Assembly: GCA_011316305.1 (NCBI GenBank)
Contig: SAUG01000015.1
Coordinates: forward strand, 124,001-188,000
DNA from: Rusavskia elegans
Lineage: Eukaryota; Ascomycota; Lecanoromycetes; Teloschistales; Teloschistaceae
Length of the DNA stretch: 64,000 bases
Reading direction: 5' to 3'
Made by a program: the position numbers and the translations under genes. Under the pieces are notes generated by a model. The model was not told the DNA's origin. It did no database searches and saw nothing but the letters and a program-made list of their open reading frames with translations. How positions within the stretch are numbered: position 1 is the stretch's first letter; every line of letters begins with the position of its first letter. Below are positions 1 to 12,001 of the stretch, piece by piece.

Positions 1-1313
1 GTTGTGATGGATGATATTATAGAGGGGTGGGGGAACCGAACAAAAGAAATCCTTGAATCAACCACGATGCAGCCATCTTCTCCCCCCTCCCCCTACGCCC
101 CCACTTCCCCTCCCTCTACGCCCCCACTTCCCTTCCCCACCCCCCAAATGCACGCATACATACGTTTCCTAACCTCATCCCTCCACCGATATTTGCTTAT
201 GGGGGTACGTTATTTGCGTACCTTTCCACTACTCCCCCTACTTCTCGCCAACCAACCAAGCATCTCTACCTTCTACCAACCGTCCTCAACCTTATCCCCC
301 ACCCCCATCCACTCCCACCCCCACCCCCCTTCTCCACCTTTCCAAACCCCGGAGAGATAAAAGAAACAAAAAAGACATCAATACCCTATTCCTCTACCAA
401 ACACCATGTCTCCCCATAAGTAGTTAATCCCATAGATATCCATATCATGACAAACACACGCTTAAAGCTCAACTCCACTCCCCTTCCTATCCCCCCTCCC
501 CTCCCCTCACAAAACCATAAAAACTGCAAACGCTAAAGCGATGTACATACGTATATTCGTACGTAAAAACGCCGCTCCACGGAAAGGGAAGAATGGGGGT
601 TGTATATAGATAGAAACCGAAACTTCAGGACTGCGTTTCGGCGAATAGAGAGCCGGCAACGACGGTAGAGTGGAAAGCGCTAGAAATGGTAGGTTATTAA
701 TTGGAGGTTTTTTGGGTTTAGGTTCGATGGTGCTGGTGTGGTGTGGTGTGGTGTGGTGTGGTGTGGATTGCAAGATGAACTCTTTTGTTTTTGGGGTAGT
801 GGGTAGTGGGTATTGCACAAAGGGGGCTTTTGCTTTTGTTTCTGTCTTTGCGTCAGGGAGAGGGAGAGGGATAAAGATAGGTGAGTTTTACGAATCAACC
901 TCGTGAGATTTTGTTTTGGATAGTGGGGAAGATGGTTGGGTAATGCTTGTTTGAGATGCAAGGATCTGATTAAGAGGGATTGATGTATATATTATTAGCG
1001 TCTTGGGGTATCACGCACTCTGTGGGTTTAATGGACATCGCCCGTTGAGAAAGTCTGAGATGGTGTGATTACGATTTTGATTGCTCTCAAAGCTGGAGGG
1101 GGTATCTCTATTCTCTATATATCTCGACAGTAAAAATGAATGTTGATGCAAAAAGCCAAGTATGCGAACGCTCTTCTGTGAAATGTCAAGAAATATGAAC
1201 AGGGGAAATGAAAAATAAATACTGGCCGCCACTGTCGTCTATGACCTTTTCAACCATTTTGCGTTCTTTTATCACTCCATAAATCCTCCTATATATACCC
1301 TCGGGATATTATT
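1..1313. other. Intergenic region at left edge, low complexity
   Basis: I see no supportable gene here. The first 350 bases are pyrimidine-rich on the + strand with many CCCCC and CTCC runs, so the open frames there are low-complexity artefacts. A pentanucleotide repeat lies near 735. The last few hundred bases are probably the 3' untranslated region and terminator of the glucanase gene that ends at 1314. Confidence 0.6.
735..766. repeat. GTGTG pentanucleotide tandem repeat
   Basis: About six perfect copies of GTGTG lie in a row on the + strand. It is a simple microsatellite in intergenic DNA, likely length-polymorphic. Confidence 0.85.
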
Positions 1314-3756
1314 TTAGACCTCTTCGAAAACCGCCAGCGTCGAGCAAAAGTTGCTTCGGTTGTCCTTTTGGTTGACAACACCCTTGCCATCGATCGTGAC
1401 TTGGTTGGTGCTCGCCTTTGTGCTGAGTCCCCAGAGATAGGTGTTTTCGTTGCCGCATTCAAGGCTGACCATGTTCTCCTGACAGCTTTCCGTCGCCAGG
1501 CAGTCTTGCTTGTAGTTGTCGAAGAATGAGTAGAGTCCGGCTCCGAAGATGTGGATGTCAGAGCTCGCAACCACGCGTAGACCCCAGGCTTTCTTGCACC
1601 CAGCCGTCTTGCAGTGTTTGAAGTCCGGATCCTGGTACTTTGCGTTTGTGGAGAAAGGCGTCGTGGCGTCGGGGTTGGCTTGGAAGTAGGGCGTCTCGGT
1701 TTGAATGGCTGCCATATACACATTCTTGGCATTGGCGATCTGGTAGTTGTACAGAACGCTATGTTCCGAGCTGGTGCCATACATCCATACGGGGCCTTCT
1801 TTGCTTTCGATGAGGACTCCACGGCCGTTATATATGTCAATTTGGCTGTGGTCGGCGAGATCCAATTCGTGATCTGCCACCCAGAACCAGTTATTCTCCA
1901 CGTACATTGAGGCTTTTTCTGTAACGTGTAACAACAAGAAGGCACCGACGCAGTCTTTGTTGGCTTCGTGGGTGGAATTGGGGTTCTTCTTGCACTTGTC
2001 CGATTGGAGCTCTGTACCCGCGGATCCACCAATGCGGAAATGGACATCCCAAGTTCCGACACTGCCGGCCTTACCGCGGACGTTCCATTCCATGAGGATA
2101 GCGCCTGCAGCGGGGCCTTTGGTTTCGAATATGAGGTCGCTGATTTCGACGGCACCCTCATCGCCAGGTTGGCCGACTTGGAAGACTGGCTTTGGCTTGT
2201 TTTGGTCCGAAAACGCCGCGCCGGAGGCCATGATCAAAGGCCAGATTTCACCGGTGATCTTAATGTTCTTGGGCACTTTCACCGTAGAGGTGACAACGTA
2301 GGCACCGTGATCGAAGTAAACGATCTGATCTGGCTTGGCTTTGTCAAGAATAGCTTGGATGGCTGCGGTGTCGTCGGTTTTGCCGTCGCCTTTTGCACCG
2401 GCGGCCTTCACTGAGACGAAGGAAGATGATGGGACGCTCTCGTACTGGGGTTTGGAGCGCTCAAAGACGGCGCCTTTGGAGTCGAGGAGCGATGTGGGTT
2501 TGTTGGGCGCTGTAAGAGAGCCTTGAATGGTTTGGCTGGAAGCGGAGGGAGCTGCACCGGGTATACATGTTGCATTGGCAGCACTGTCGGTACCGGTTGT
2601 ATAGGCGCGGCCTTGAGCCCAGGATGCTATCTTCTTGCCACCGGCCAGGATGGTGTTGCCTCCAGCACCGACGATAGCCGCGGGGCATCCAGTAAAGTCA
2701 ACATTATCGATTACAAGAGTGCCACCGGCAGCTGGAACTGAGGAGTCTGTTCGGGATGTATTGATACCCTTAGGCGTATTGATAAAGGTGCTATCTTGGA
2801 TGAGGACTGATCCGACACTTTGATTGTTCCCACCTTGAGCCATGTCGATGCCCAATTTGCAGTTGTTGATGGTTAGGGATTTGAAGGTCCAGAGCCAATT
2901 CCAGTTCATGTAGATGGCAGTGTTGACATTATTGAAGGTCAAGTTGCGAGTCGTGAACTGCTGACTTCCGAAGAACGCACCATAGTTGCCGCCGTTGAAG
3001 ACTAGATCAGCCATGAAGCCTCCAGATCCGTTGTCCATGAAGATGCCTTGCTGCTTGTTATTGTCACCACCCCTGACCATCTCAAAGCGGATGTTCTGGA
3101 GGCTGGTAGCTTGAGCGACCTGCCAATGGATACCAGCACCTGCTGCCGCAGGCATAGCCGTCAAGTCGATGACGAAATTTCGAATCTGGCGGAAGAAGTT
3201 GTTTTGGTTGGTATACCAGTTCAATCCGGTGTCCAAGTAAGGATTGGAGTCAATGACGGCCATGCCCTGAAACGAAGGAGCAGCTTTGATGGTTGGAAGA
3301 GTGACAGCATCTCCAACGAGCTGGGTATAGTAGAGCTGGACTACTGGCTTGCTGACCATGTAAGTCCCGGGTGGGAAATAGACGAGAGCTGGAGTGACTG
3401 TGGAGGAGTCGCATCCTTGACCGCATCGATTGCCCGTGGAGATGGCCTTGTTAATGGCTTCGGTGTCGTCGGTGGTTCCGTCACCTGTACATTTTGTCAG
3501 TCACTTCAGCTTCAATAGGAGTGGGTGAATGGAAGCTACCTTTTGCGCCAAAGTCCTTTACATTGCGGAAGATCTGGAAGTTTGAATCGCCATAGGCGAC
3601 CTTTCCCTGTCGCTTGATGTTGGAAAGCCAGTAAGATGACGGAGCTGTCGGCTGTGCTTCATCCAGTGGCACCGCTTCAGCCGGTGAAGTGGGTGCGATC
3701 AAGAGTAGCAGAAAGCGTAGAGCGACGAAGAGGGCGACGGACGAGATGGTGAGCAT
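1314..3756 (-). CDS. GH55 exo-beta-1,3-glucanase (secreted)
   Basis: The predicted product is a 795-residue secreted glycoside hydrolase of family 55, which hydrolyses beta-1,3-glucan (cell-wall remodelling, mycoparasitism or storage-glucan use). Exons are 3756-3540 and 3484-1314; the 55-bp intron (3485-3539) ends in TGTACAG and joins GAKG to DGTTDDT. Residues 1-28 form a hydrophobic signal segment. The family's twin beta-helix layout shows as two repeats of the GAKGDGxTDDT motif, near residues 70-80 and 435-445, each opening a pectate-lyase-like half. I chose the ATG at 3756 because it places the signal peptide at the N terminus; an upstream in-frame start would add about 49 unlikely residues. 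The length fits the family (about 750-800). The frame is intact. Catalytic residues were not assigned. Confidence 0.93.
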
Positions 3757-5190
3757 GATGATGAGATAGGTTGTGCTGTATGGTGGAGAAAAAGATGGCG
3801 GATACTTTGTATGATGAGAAGTGTCAGTGGACCAGCACTGCTGTAGAAGTGAGAGTCTGAATGAATGTAGACGACAGCGAAGATGGAACAAAGGTTGAAA
3901 CAATGGTCAAGTGAAGACGTTCGCCTTTGGGATGATATGCTGTGTGAATGAGTGTACAATGACGACCCTGAATGAATGAAGTCGTTGACAAAGGAAAGGA
4001 GTAAGGCACGGACAGTGGAAGTAGAAGAATAGACAAAGAGGGAAGCAAGGAGGTAGGAAAATGGTGGGGGGAAGTATGATGAGGTTATTTTGTCTTGAGG
4101 ATGATGACGATCACCGGGCAAGAGATCAAGTGAAGCGAGCAGCCCGGCTTACATGGATTGCCAGTCTGCTATTGTACAGCACTCCGTTCAACGAGTCTGA
4201 CTTGATAATTGAAACCATCTCTTGACTGTCTTTTTCCTTCTTCTCTTCGCCCCTGCCATGATATTTACCATCCCCGGCCTCACCATCTCTCTCTGGTAAA
4301 TAATCATTGGCAACGCTATCTTGGGCGACTCCATCCTGGTGCCCTTCCTCATGGAGGTCCAGCAGGCCATGTCTGCCATTGTCTGAAGTCGCGTGCTCAG
4401 GGGCAGAAGACTGAAGAAGAGCTTGGCCAGTCATACGTGTGGCCTAGGAAGGATTGAAGCTTGGTCGTAACCAAGATTTGGAGGTTCTCGTGGTCTCGGA
4501 TGCTACGATATCGTGACCAAGACTTGTCCACGTCTCAAGTGAACATGAAACGGAAGATAGGTAGGATGTATTGGAGGCAGATGACGCGCGTGCTTGATCC
4601 TCTGTTACAGACGCGCCTGATGATTGTGGCTCAGAGAAACTGAAACAAGGAGATATCTTTCTGCAGAGGAGTGGACATGACGTCTCGAGTGGCTGGCAAT
4701 GAATCCCTTAGACGCCGGCTAAGGAGTACCGAGGCTTCCCCGCTTTGGCCTAATTGCAACCTCAATCCATACAGTAGGTACCTTTGTACGACTTCTTCAG
4801 AATCAAGTTCTTTGATCTATGTTCTTTGCTCTAATACAGGGTTCTCTGCGATCGTGTAGGACTGTCCGACCTAACCGAAAATAACACTACAGCTGCAACA
4901 TCTCATAATGTGTCTGCATCCTGCTTCAATCCATGGGATCATTCGGTCACACAGCGCCCCAAAAAGATGTACCATGTATTGTGTCCTGCCGGTATCAAGC
5001 AGCAACAAAGAATTCGCCCTGGTCTCTTGCCGTCCAGATGTTAGCCTCAATAGCTGATTTGGAATATCTACTTCGAGGCGCACTCTTCCAATGATGGGCA
5101 CACTATTAACAGCAAAGACCACCAAAGCCAATATTACTCTAGAATTATACAATGCGAAGTTGATATATACATTAAGTCCAATACGTACTC
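3757..5190. other. Intergenic region, no convincing gene
   Basis: It lies between the start of the glucanase gene and the stop of the ferric reductase gene, both on the - strand, so it holds the glucanase promoter and the reductase 3' end. Short open frames exist (for example 4126-4434 on the - strand, charged and Gly/Asp/Glu-rich), but none has a recognisable domain or convincing splice partners. Confidence 0.5.
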
Positions 5191-7570
5191 TTACCAACTA
5201 AAACTCTCCTCTTGGAAGTCGACCACGCCTTCTTCCACTCGCTCCCTGACAGCCCCCCTGACCTCATCTGCAAATGCCCCAGGTCCGCACACCGTGACCG
5301 CCATCGCCCCTGTTCTCTTCTCGAACTCCTCCTCTACGATCCTCCCCGGTTTGCACCGCCCGCCAAACATCTTGACTTGCGTACTCCGGCTGACCACGTC
5401 ACCTGCATGCTTTGGCTTCGTGACAAACAACAGTACTTTGAGCACTTCCCGTCGGTGCGGCATTCGCAAGATCTCCGACATCCAGGGATGTATCCAGTCG
5501 AAGGCGTCCTGCGTTCGGACCGACCAGATAAGGACGATTTTCTGTACTGCAGATGTGGATGCGTCGTACGAAGCCAGAAGATCGCGCACGTGCGAGAGTT
5601 GATGAGTGATGCCGACGCCGCCCGCAAAAAGAAGGACAGTGCCATAGGAGTGGAGCGATTCGAGACCACCGTAGGGGCCTTCGACGTAGCCTGGGATCGT
5701 GATGGTGTTGGAGGGCGCAGCGAGAGCGCGTGCGTGTAATTTGGCCGTCATGCCCGACTTCCTGGACATGATCAAGGTTATTGTGGTGGTATCTTTACGG
5801 TTCGGAAGGGTGTTCGCGAGGTCGGCCGTCGTGGTCGGGAACTTTTCGGAGTTGATGGTTGTTGGCTGGGTGTCGTACCAGGCGATAGAGAAAGGATGAG
5901 AGCTCAGTGACCAGGTCAGCGTGGGGAAGTGGGCATAGACGTGGCAGCCAGGGCGCATTTGCCAGGGTCGTTTGAGTTGATAAGTGACTCGGCAGGCTTC
6001 TGGCAATGCTTCAACTGTGACACGGGTACTCGAGCGGAGGCCGAAGTTGCGGTAAGCAATCATGGCCCAGCGCACGACTCGCTCCAGGAACCAGAAGCCA
6101 ATGGTAACGTAAACATAGTTGGTCAACGGGAGCTTACCCGTATGACCGTGGATCGCAGCTCCGAGAAAGGCAAAGAATGCCAAAACCTGATGAAGGTGGA
6201 GGAAGGTCTCGTAGGCTAGATGGCGGACTGCCGACGAAGCTTGGATGAGTATCAAGAGCATGGCGATCAGAGATGCCAAGCCCCAACTGAGGAAGGGATT
6301 GTCGCTGAATGCCAGCATCATAGTACTCTGCTGCTTGACGTGCCTGTCGGCCAAGTCCTTGACTGCCATCCATGCAATGGTGTGTGCGATGGCTTCGACA
6401 GCAACGAGCCTACCAATCCATCGATGGAAGATGTTGAATGTGTCAAAGCTGACTCGGAGCAAAGGGATGAGAAGGTTGTTCCGACCTCCGAAAACTATCA
6501 AGGGCATCATGTTGAGAAATGCCAGATGTCCCGTTCGACCTCTCACTTCTGCGAGAATTGCTACCTTATTGCACGTATTATAGTTGAGGAAGCAACAGTA
6601 GACGATGTTGCTCAAAATGTAGAGCGTCAGCAGTATTGTATGGAATCTGGACGGTAACGTCCCCATGTTGAGTCTGCCCATCTGAAAGTTCCGATTGTGT
6701 CGCTTCTTGAAAAGTGGAGCATAGACAAGCCGTTTCTTGAGCCACGGCCATGCTTTCGATCCGTTGCGAGCCCAGTATGCTTGTTGTACGTGGTCTGAGT
6801 TCAAGTTAAAGAGGTGCCGTAACAGGGAGACCCCACCTTGGACAAGCCTGGCAATAACGATGGTCAAACACACAGCAACGATGGTCGACCAGAGCGCGTA
6901 CGTTGTGTTTTTGTCCATTTGTAAATTGACACCCATCAGACCGTGTGTAAAATTGCCCGGTGCCATAGAACATAAGCTGTATTTCGAATCGGGCGGTAGC
7001 CCGTGAGAATGCTCGACAGGCTTTGAGGCCATCATGATTCCAGTGTGTTTAAGTTGCTGTAATCCGCCTGCGGTGTATGACAGCAAGTCTGCGTGAAGGC
7101 CTCTCAGGTTTGCCAGGTGTTGGCGGAATTTCGAGAGAACTCGATTCGGTGCACGAGTTGCACTGGCGTCTAGGTTGGGTTTTTTGTAAGAGTTCGATGA
7201 GGGGAATCTGATGTCGAGCCAATCTTCGAGGAGGTGAGCAGTATTATGATGTGGCTGTGAGGTAGAACAATGGTTCCTTGTTAGACTGGGCGTGATGGTG
7301 GTGTTGTCTTTGTTCGCGGTGGAATTCTCATTGTTGTAGACCAAGCTCTTTCGCTGCTGCCTGAACCAATTGATTAATGGGATTTCGATTACGATATATG
7401 GGGAGTTGACAAGTCCAGCATGTGCAACCAATAGGGTTATGTTGAGCTCGCTCGCGGCGCGTGGGCCAGATACGAATTGCGATGGATGACTGTGATAAGG
7501 AAAGCCTGCGATACAATTAATGATGTGCAAGCCGACAATGCCAAATACTTGCAAAGCTAAGGGAAGACAT
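5191..7570 (-). CDS. Ferric reductase / NADPH-oxidase-like transmembrane protein
   Basis: This is a metalloreductase of the FRE/NOX superfamily that moves electrons from cytosolic NADPH through FAD and two b-type haems to reduce extracellular Fe(III) or Cu(II). The certain part runs from the ATG at 7035 to 5191 (614 residues). It has a helix at MDKNTTYALW, a ferric-reductase core with haem-ligand histidines in NIFHRWIGR...AHTIAW and HLHQVL...IHGH, an FAD site at HPFSIAW, NADPH-site glycines in GPYGG and LFAGGVG, and a typical C-terminal CGPG segment ending in SFSW. The same frame stays open for about 170 codons upstream without any ATG. A short first exon (7570-7549, ATG) spliced over a 43-bp intron (7506-7548, GTATTT...CGCAG) enters this frame and gives 778 residues. 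The core call is firm; the 5' end is inference. Confidence 0.88.
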
Positions 7571-8545
7571 TGGGATTAATAGGGAAGCAGCCGCTATTGT
7601 TCTGGCCGCAACAATAGGAAAAGAAGCATCGTGAAACCGAGTGCTTCATGGCCGCAAAACAAGATAAGAAAGGGGCCATCTGGCCGGAGACACTGGCGAA
7701 CATCATTCAATGAGATTAGTATTGTAAGAGACTGCAGACCAAGAGTCAGACGAAGACGAAGAGGCAGGCCTCGAATCGTTACAAGCTGGACGCCAGGTTG
7801 ATTCCATTGCTAGTGGTTGAGCACGGGTCTCTGCCAGCGAAGGACTTCATGTCAACAGAGAGCCGATGCCAATCATGCTGCTGGGACAGAGGTAAGAGAT
7901 AGGATAAGCATGGAGAGCGAAGGATAGACGTGCTCGTTGAGATCTTGAAACAGCGAGGAATCACGAGGTGAGATGAAGGCGGTGGTTGACTGGCTCTTGA
8001 GGCTCTAACAACATTCATCGTTGCTTGGCGCTGCCCCAAGCCCCTTTTGGCAGTGAGGCGTTAGGTTTCCGCGTTCGATCGCCACAGATGGCTTTGTCTC
8101 CTTGGCAGACCGGCTAGTGGAACTGTGGAACGCGACGCCGCCATATTAAGCCTGAAAAAATGAGGTGCAAGCGTGGAGCCAGGGCCAAACGCCGCTAAGG
8201 AGGCAACAGATGACAGATGGCGGCCGAAGCTCCTTAGCTCCTAGTGATTCTCATATCGTTCTCCAATATTTTGCATCACCCGTGGGCGTGCCGTTCATGT
8301 CGTCGTAAAACATCAACGCGCCAAAAATACGACTCCCCCGGGAGGTGTCCGCATCTAAATAACAATCAGCTTTCTTGTGGATCTGAGTTGGATGGCTGGC
8401 AGGAGGGAGCTCCAGACGGTGGAGTACAGTAATTCTAATGCGTCTCTCAAACTGTGAAAGTCTGCAAGTGTAAAAGTTGCCGCGCATCTCCCATGAGGGT
8501 TATATTTCCCAAAGCGCATTCGACTTAACAGCTATGACAAGGATA
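7571..8545. other. Intergenic region, no gene seen
   Basis: It separates the 5' end of the ferric reductase gene from the 3' end of the F-box-like gene, both on the - strand. Open frames are short and carry no recognisable domain. The reductase promoter should lie here. Confidence 0.5.
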
Positions 8546-10072
8546 TCACTCATATCTGTATCGACAATGCTCGCAAGTTCCCCGACGAATTCTGCCATCG
8601 GTCCACCAGTCTACCTCCGCCTTGATACCGTTGTCCGGATCATCGATAAGGTGCCATGCTTGCATCCTTGATAGGTCCCACATGCAATACCCCCAATCGA
8701 TGAAACAACCCATCGGTTTGTCTCCGTGGCGCCAAATATACTCGTACTCAAATGCTCCTCGTACACTCTGATTATGAACTAGAAAACTCCAACCAGCGCT
8801 CGGCCCGTCATTGAGTGTGGTCAATTGTTTCATGGCTTCCATCTCCAGAATTTCGTCCCCTGTCGGTGTTGAAGCCCTCTCTTCACGATCCCACTTGCGA
8901 CATCGGTGGAGGTAGTTCGCATATTCGAACGTCCACAGCTGGTCTGGTTGGATCGTGTACGAAGGTTTCTGCGCTGTTGGCAACCAATCACATTCAGACA
9001 GGTGCTTGGTCAGGATGTCAGGGAGGAAGAATCTCCAGCAGTGCGGACATTGTTTGCGCCATAAAGAAGACTGGTAGCACAAGTGATAGTAGGCACATTC
9101 CATCTCTTCGTGCTCCCACAATGACAAAGGGCTGAAAAAGAAATCCACCGGACCGAAGCCTTGCGGATAGGAGTCTGGGTCAACGCGGACATAACGTCGC
9201 CCAGGAGGCTGCTCGGCGTGGTGATAGAGCTCGAAGAAAAGCCACAACCGCCAGAAGGCCCGACGAATTCGATGAACCTCCGTGGATGAGGGTGGTACAT
9301 TAGAAAAGGGGTAGTCTAACCGCGATTGTTCTGCCACGCCCGCTGGAGTACGTGTTGTGGGGCTTTTGATTGATGAGAAAGTCGAAAGATACTCTGTGTC
9401 GCCTCGCACACCCTTCATCTTGTCTTGCCGAATCGAAAAGTCTCGCTGTTGGCGGGTTTTCATCACACTCTCAATCTCGGCATTGGTCTTACGCAGCATT
9501 GTGCTGATGAGGGACTCTTCGGCTTCAGTGATGTTCTGAGTGATTGAGGTAGCTTCTTTGAGGAAGGCAATAGGTCCCATGGCTCCCATGAGTATTGCCA
9601 AGCGATGTTTAATATCCTGATCTCCCATTGTGTAAAATTGATTCAGGAGGCTATCGATCGCGGGTTGGAGAATTTCATGGGCTTCATTGGGGCTTCGACT
9701 GCCCGGAACACAAGACTGCGACTGCTGCGACAACCATATTGACAGGAGGAGGCTTCGAATCTGGTGGCCACCAACGTTGGACCTGGTGAGCATTTTCGAC
9801 GCAACACCTTGCGGATCAGATAGATATAGGTAATGAGCTCGCGTGTAAGCGGTGACAAGAGAGTAAAGGTCCCCCAAATCGTCAAGATCCAGCACGATCA
9901 TCTCCAGAAGTTCGACTGGTAATTTGTCCAGATTTGTCACAACGAAATCTTGACCTTGAGGTAATGGAGATTGAGGCAGTTTGTCCGATTCAGCCACAAC
10001 GGCTTCTTGAAGTGGAGGTGATGGAGATTGAGGCGCCGGGTTGGACCCAGCGGGATAGTAGGTGATCTGCAT
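8546..10072 (-). CDS. F-box-like domain protein, function unknown
   Basis: This is a single-exon frame of 508 residues. Residues about 49-85 (LDKLPVELLEMIVLDL and following) fit an F-box, the motif that docks substrate receptors on Skp1 in SCF ubiquitin ligases. The region before it is Pro/Gln/Ser-rich and contains a rough repeat of a SDKLPQSPLPQ-type phrase. Further on, a Cys/His stretch (CPHCWRFF...HLSEC) looks like a degenerate zinc-binding site, and the C terminus has CEHC. No leucine-rich or WD repeats are visible, so the substrate is unknown. Fungal genomes carry many such rapidly evolving F-box proteins. The ATG at 10072 is the first in the frame. Confidence 0.7.
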   Translation of the reverse strand: MQITYYPAGSNPAPQSPSPPLQEAVVAESDKLPQSPLPQGQDFVVTNLDKLPVELLEMIVLDLDDLGDLYSLVTAYTRAHYLYLSDPQGVASKMLTRSNVGGHQIRSLLLSIWLSQQSQSCVPGSRSPNEAHEILQPAIDSLLNQFYTMGDQDIKHRLAILMGAMGPIAFLKEATSITQNITEAEESLISTMLRKTNAEIESVMKTRQQRDFSIRQDKMKGVRGDTEYLSTFSSIKSPTTRTPAGVAEQSRLDYPFSNVPPSSTEVHRIRRAFWRLWLFFELYHHAEQPPGRRYVRVDPDSYPQGFGPVDFFFSPLSLWEHEEMECAYYHLCYQSSLWRKQCPHCWRFFLPDILTKHLSECDWLPTAQKPSYTIQPDQLWTFEYANYLHRCRKWDREERASTPTGDEILEMEAMKQLTTLNDGPSAGWSFLVHNQSVRGAFEYEYIWRHGDKPMGCFIDWGYCMWDLSRMQAWHLIDDPDNGIKAEVDWWTDGRIRRGTCEHCRYRYE

Positions 10073-10870
10073 GCTGGCCAGTGCTGCCTTCGATCAGGGT
10101 TTGCAAATGCAGTAGAGTATTAAAAGGAGGCAAGAGCATCGTGCTGTCTGCTGGAAGTCATGGTACGTGGAAGACAAACAACTTCATCAGAAGGTGTAAC
10201 AGGCACGTGAGCACAGCCAAGAAGACTTTATTTCCCAACTGCTCAAGAGTGCAACAGGATGTGATACCTCATCTCGTGGCCTGCGTCAGACCAAGGTCTT
10301 TAGGCAACAATGAGTCATGAAATAAGGACGGTCAGTGTTGTGCTCGCATATAATGGTATCAGCGAGCTACGTCTAACCCTTCACCATTTCTCTATGTACA
10401 AGTCTGTAGAAAACCGTCCCTCCATGTACAAGATAGCAATTTGTAGTGATCTCGCGCTTGTGCCAGCTGCCAGCTTCAAAACACTGGTGACAGTCAGAAA
10501 CAGCCTAGATCCGGATGTACTTCGGTATGTTCCTGTACATCTATCTTCAGGCTTCAGGCCTTCAAGTTCTCACATCCAACCTTCACCTCAAGCAATCCGT
10601 ACTTTTGCCATTGAAACCACTTATATTACTTTCCAATGGCGTGGCGAAGACGAGAATTTAGTAGTAGAATCACTTGTGCGCCAGCGTGATGCATCATGAT
10701 GACCTTCGTATAACATGGCATCGCCCATGCTCATTATAAAATCAACACTTCTGTCTTCAAGCCAAACAATGTCAATAATCAACAAAGCACAGCTCGCTTG
10801 CCGCACACAAAACACCACAGGAGACGTAATATTTTGATCCTGGTACAAGCACTCAGCAAACGTATCAACC
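10073..10870. other. Divergent intergenic region, no gene seen
   Basis: It lies between the F-box-like gene (- strand) and the orphan gene (+ strand), so it probably holds both promoters. A 129-codon + strand frame at 10310-10699 has no domain, no splice support and poor composition, so I left it out. Confidence 0.5.
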
Positions 10871-12001
10871 ATGTCGATACCGCTGGAGAATACGCTCGCT
10901 GACAGTTTCCTCCGCGCTCCCAGGCTTTCTCTGTGGGAGATTGAAAACATAGACTGCAGAACTTTGGTCTTGACCCTGCTGGACCTCAATCCACAGCATG
11001 AGTGGCACGCCTACACTCCTGGCGCTCTCTCCTCGATCTACGAGAGTGAGGTATCGTCCAAGAGGATGCAAATTGTGGAGAACAAGGTACGGATTTCAAT
11101 CGTCAAAGTTCCTTTGGAATACAAACAGCCCTCCTCCTGACGACGGCTTTAGTCGACCAACACCCTGACTGTCGAGGATTTACATGGGCTGCTTTCGCAG
11201 AGACTCCCCCACGTGCCAGATATTGCTACATTTTGCGCCACATTCGGTATGCCACGCAATGCACTTGCGATTGCTACCGACAAGCCAATCAAAGTCGAAA
11301 AAGCCGAAAGAGCCAAAAAAGCCAAGATCACGACTGCAAAGCTAAACGCAGGGCCAGTCAAGGCAAAACCAAAAGCCCGCAAACATGATACACAATGGCT
11401 GCCGTGCGATGGAACCCGGATTCTGTTCGTTTCCATGCCTCAAACAAAATGCAACAACACCAAGGAGCACCAAATTCAAGTCGAAACTCTCCGTACAGAG
11501 GCCAGCAAGGAAACTACGAACTTCAGCCTATCGAGTGGAGCGAAACAACGTATCTCTGGACTTCCTCTTCGATTTCCTACGGCACAGATGCACAACGCTG
11601 CGAGCCACAACCTACGCACGCACCTGCTCAAATATGACGATGACGGCCCGTTCCAGCTGAACGTTGCTGACACCTACTACCCCTCAAGACTCGTCATACC
11701 GGTTGTTGAGGTCCCAACTGACGACGCTTTAAGCCTCCTGGCCATCATTGTCCGATTCTTTCCCGTCGGTGGACATTCTCCGCTGTACACCTTCCGATTT
11801 AATCAACTTCAGCCACCAGAAAAGTCTCTGCTCGTAGCTGCTGCTACTTGTCCAATGTGGCTGCGCGCCAAAATGAGTACGCCTGATATTATGTCTTTTA
11901 GCGCTACTTCGAATGTATTCTTGTCGGCGAGCTGCACCTCAAGATGTACGGACTGTCCGCAGAAGGTAGAGATCATCGAGTGCGACCTACCGAGGACTTA
12001 G
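10871..12001 (+). CDS. Orphan hypothetical protein, two exons
   Basis: I do not recognise this protein. An ATG in good context (AACCATGTCG) at 10871 opens exon 1 (10871-11086). A 66-bp intron (11087-11152) has GTACGG at its 5' end, a CTGAC branch site and CTTTAG at its 3' end. Exon 2 (11153-12001) continues in phase, giving 354 residues. A Lys/Ala-rich basic segment (KVEKAERAKKAKITTAK) sits near the middle; the rest has no motif I know. Frame continuity across a clean intron supports a real gene. Overlapping frames at 11385-11660 are also open, so part of exon 2 could be read differently. No membrane segment or signal peptide stands out. Confidence 0.5.

Noticed and set aside
4..360. 118-codon + strand frame at the left edge
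   Set aside because: It is pyrimidine-rich low-complexity DNA translated as Pro/Ser/Thr repeats, with no domain.
4126..4434. 102-codon charged frame on the - strand
   Set aside because: It has no splice partner, no domain, and other frames in the same place are equally open.
10310..10699. 129-codon + strand frame
   Set aside because: It overlaps a - strand frame of similar length, and its composition and lack of motifs suggest chance.
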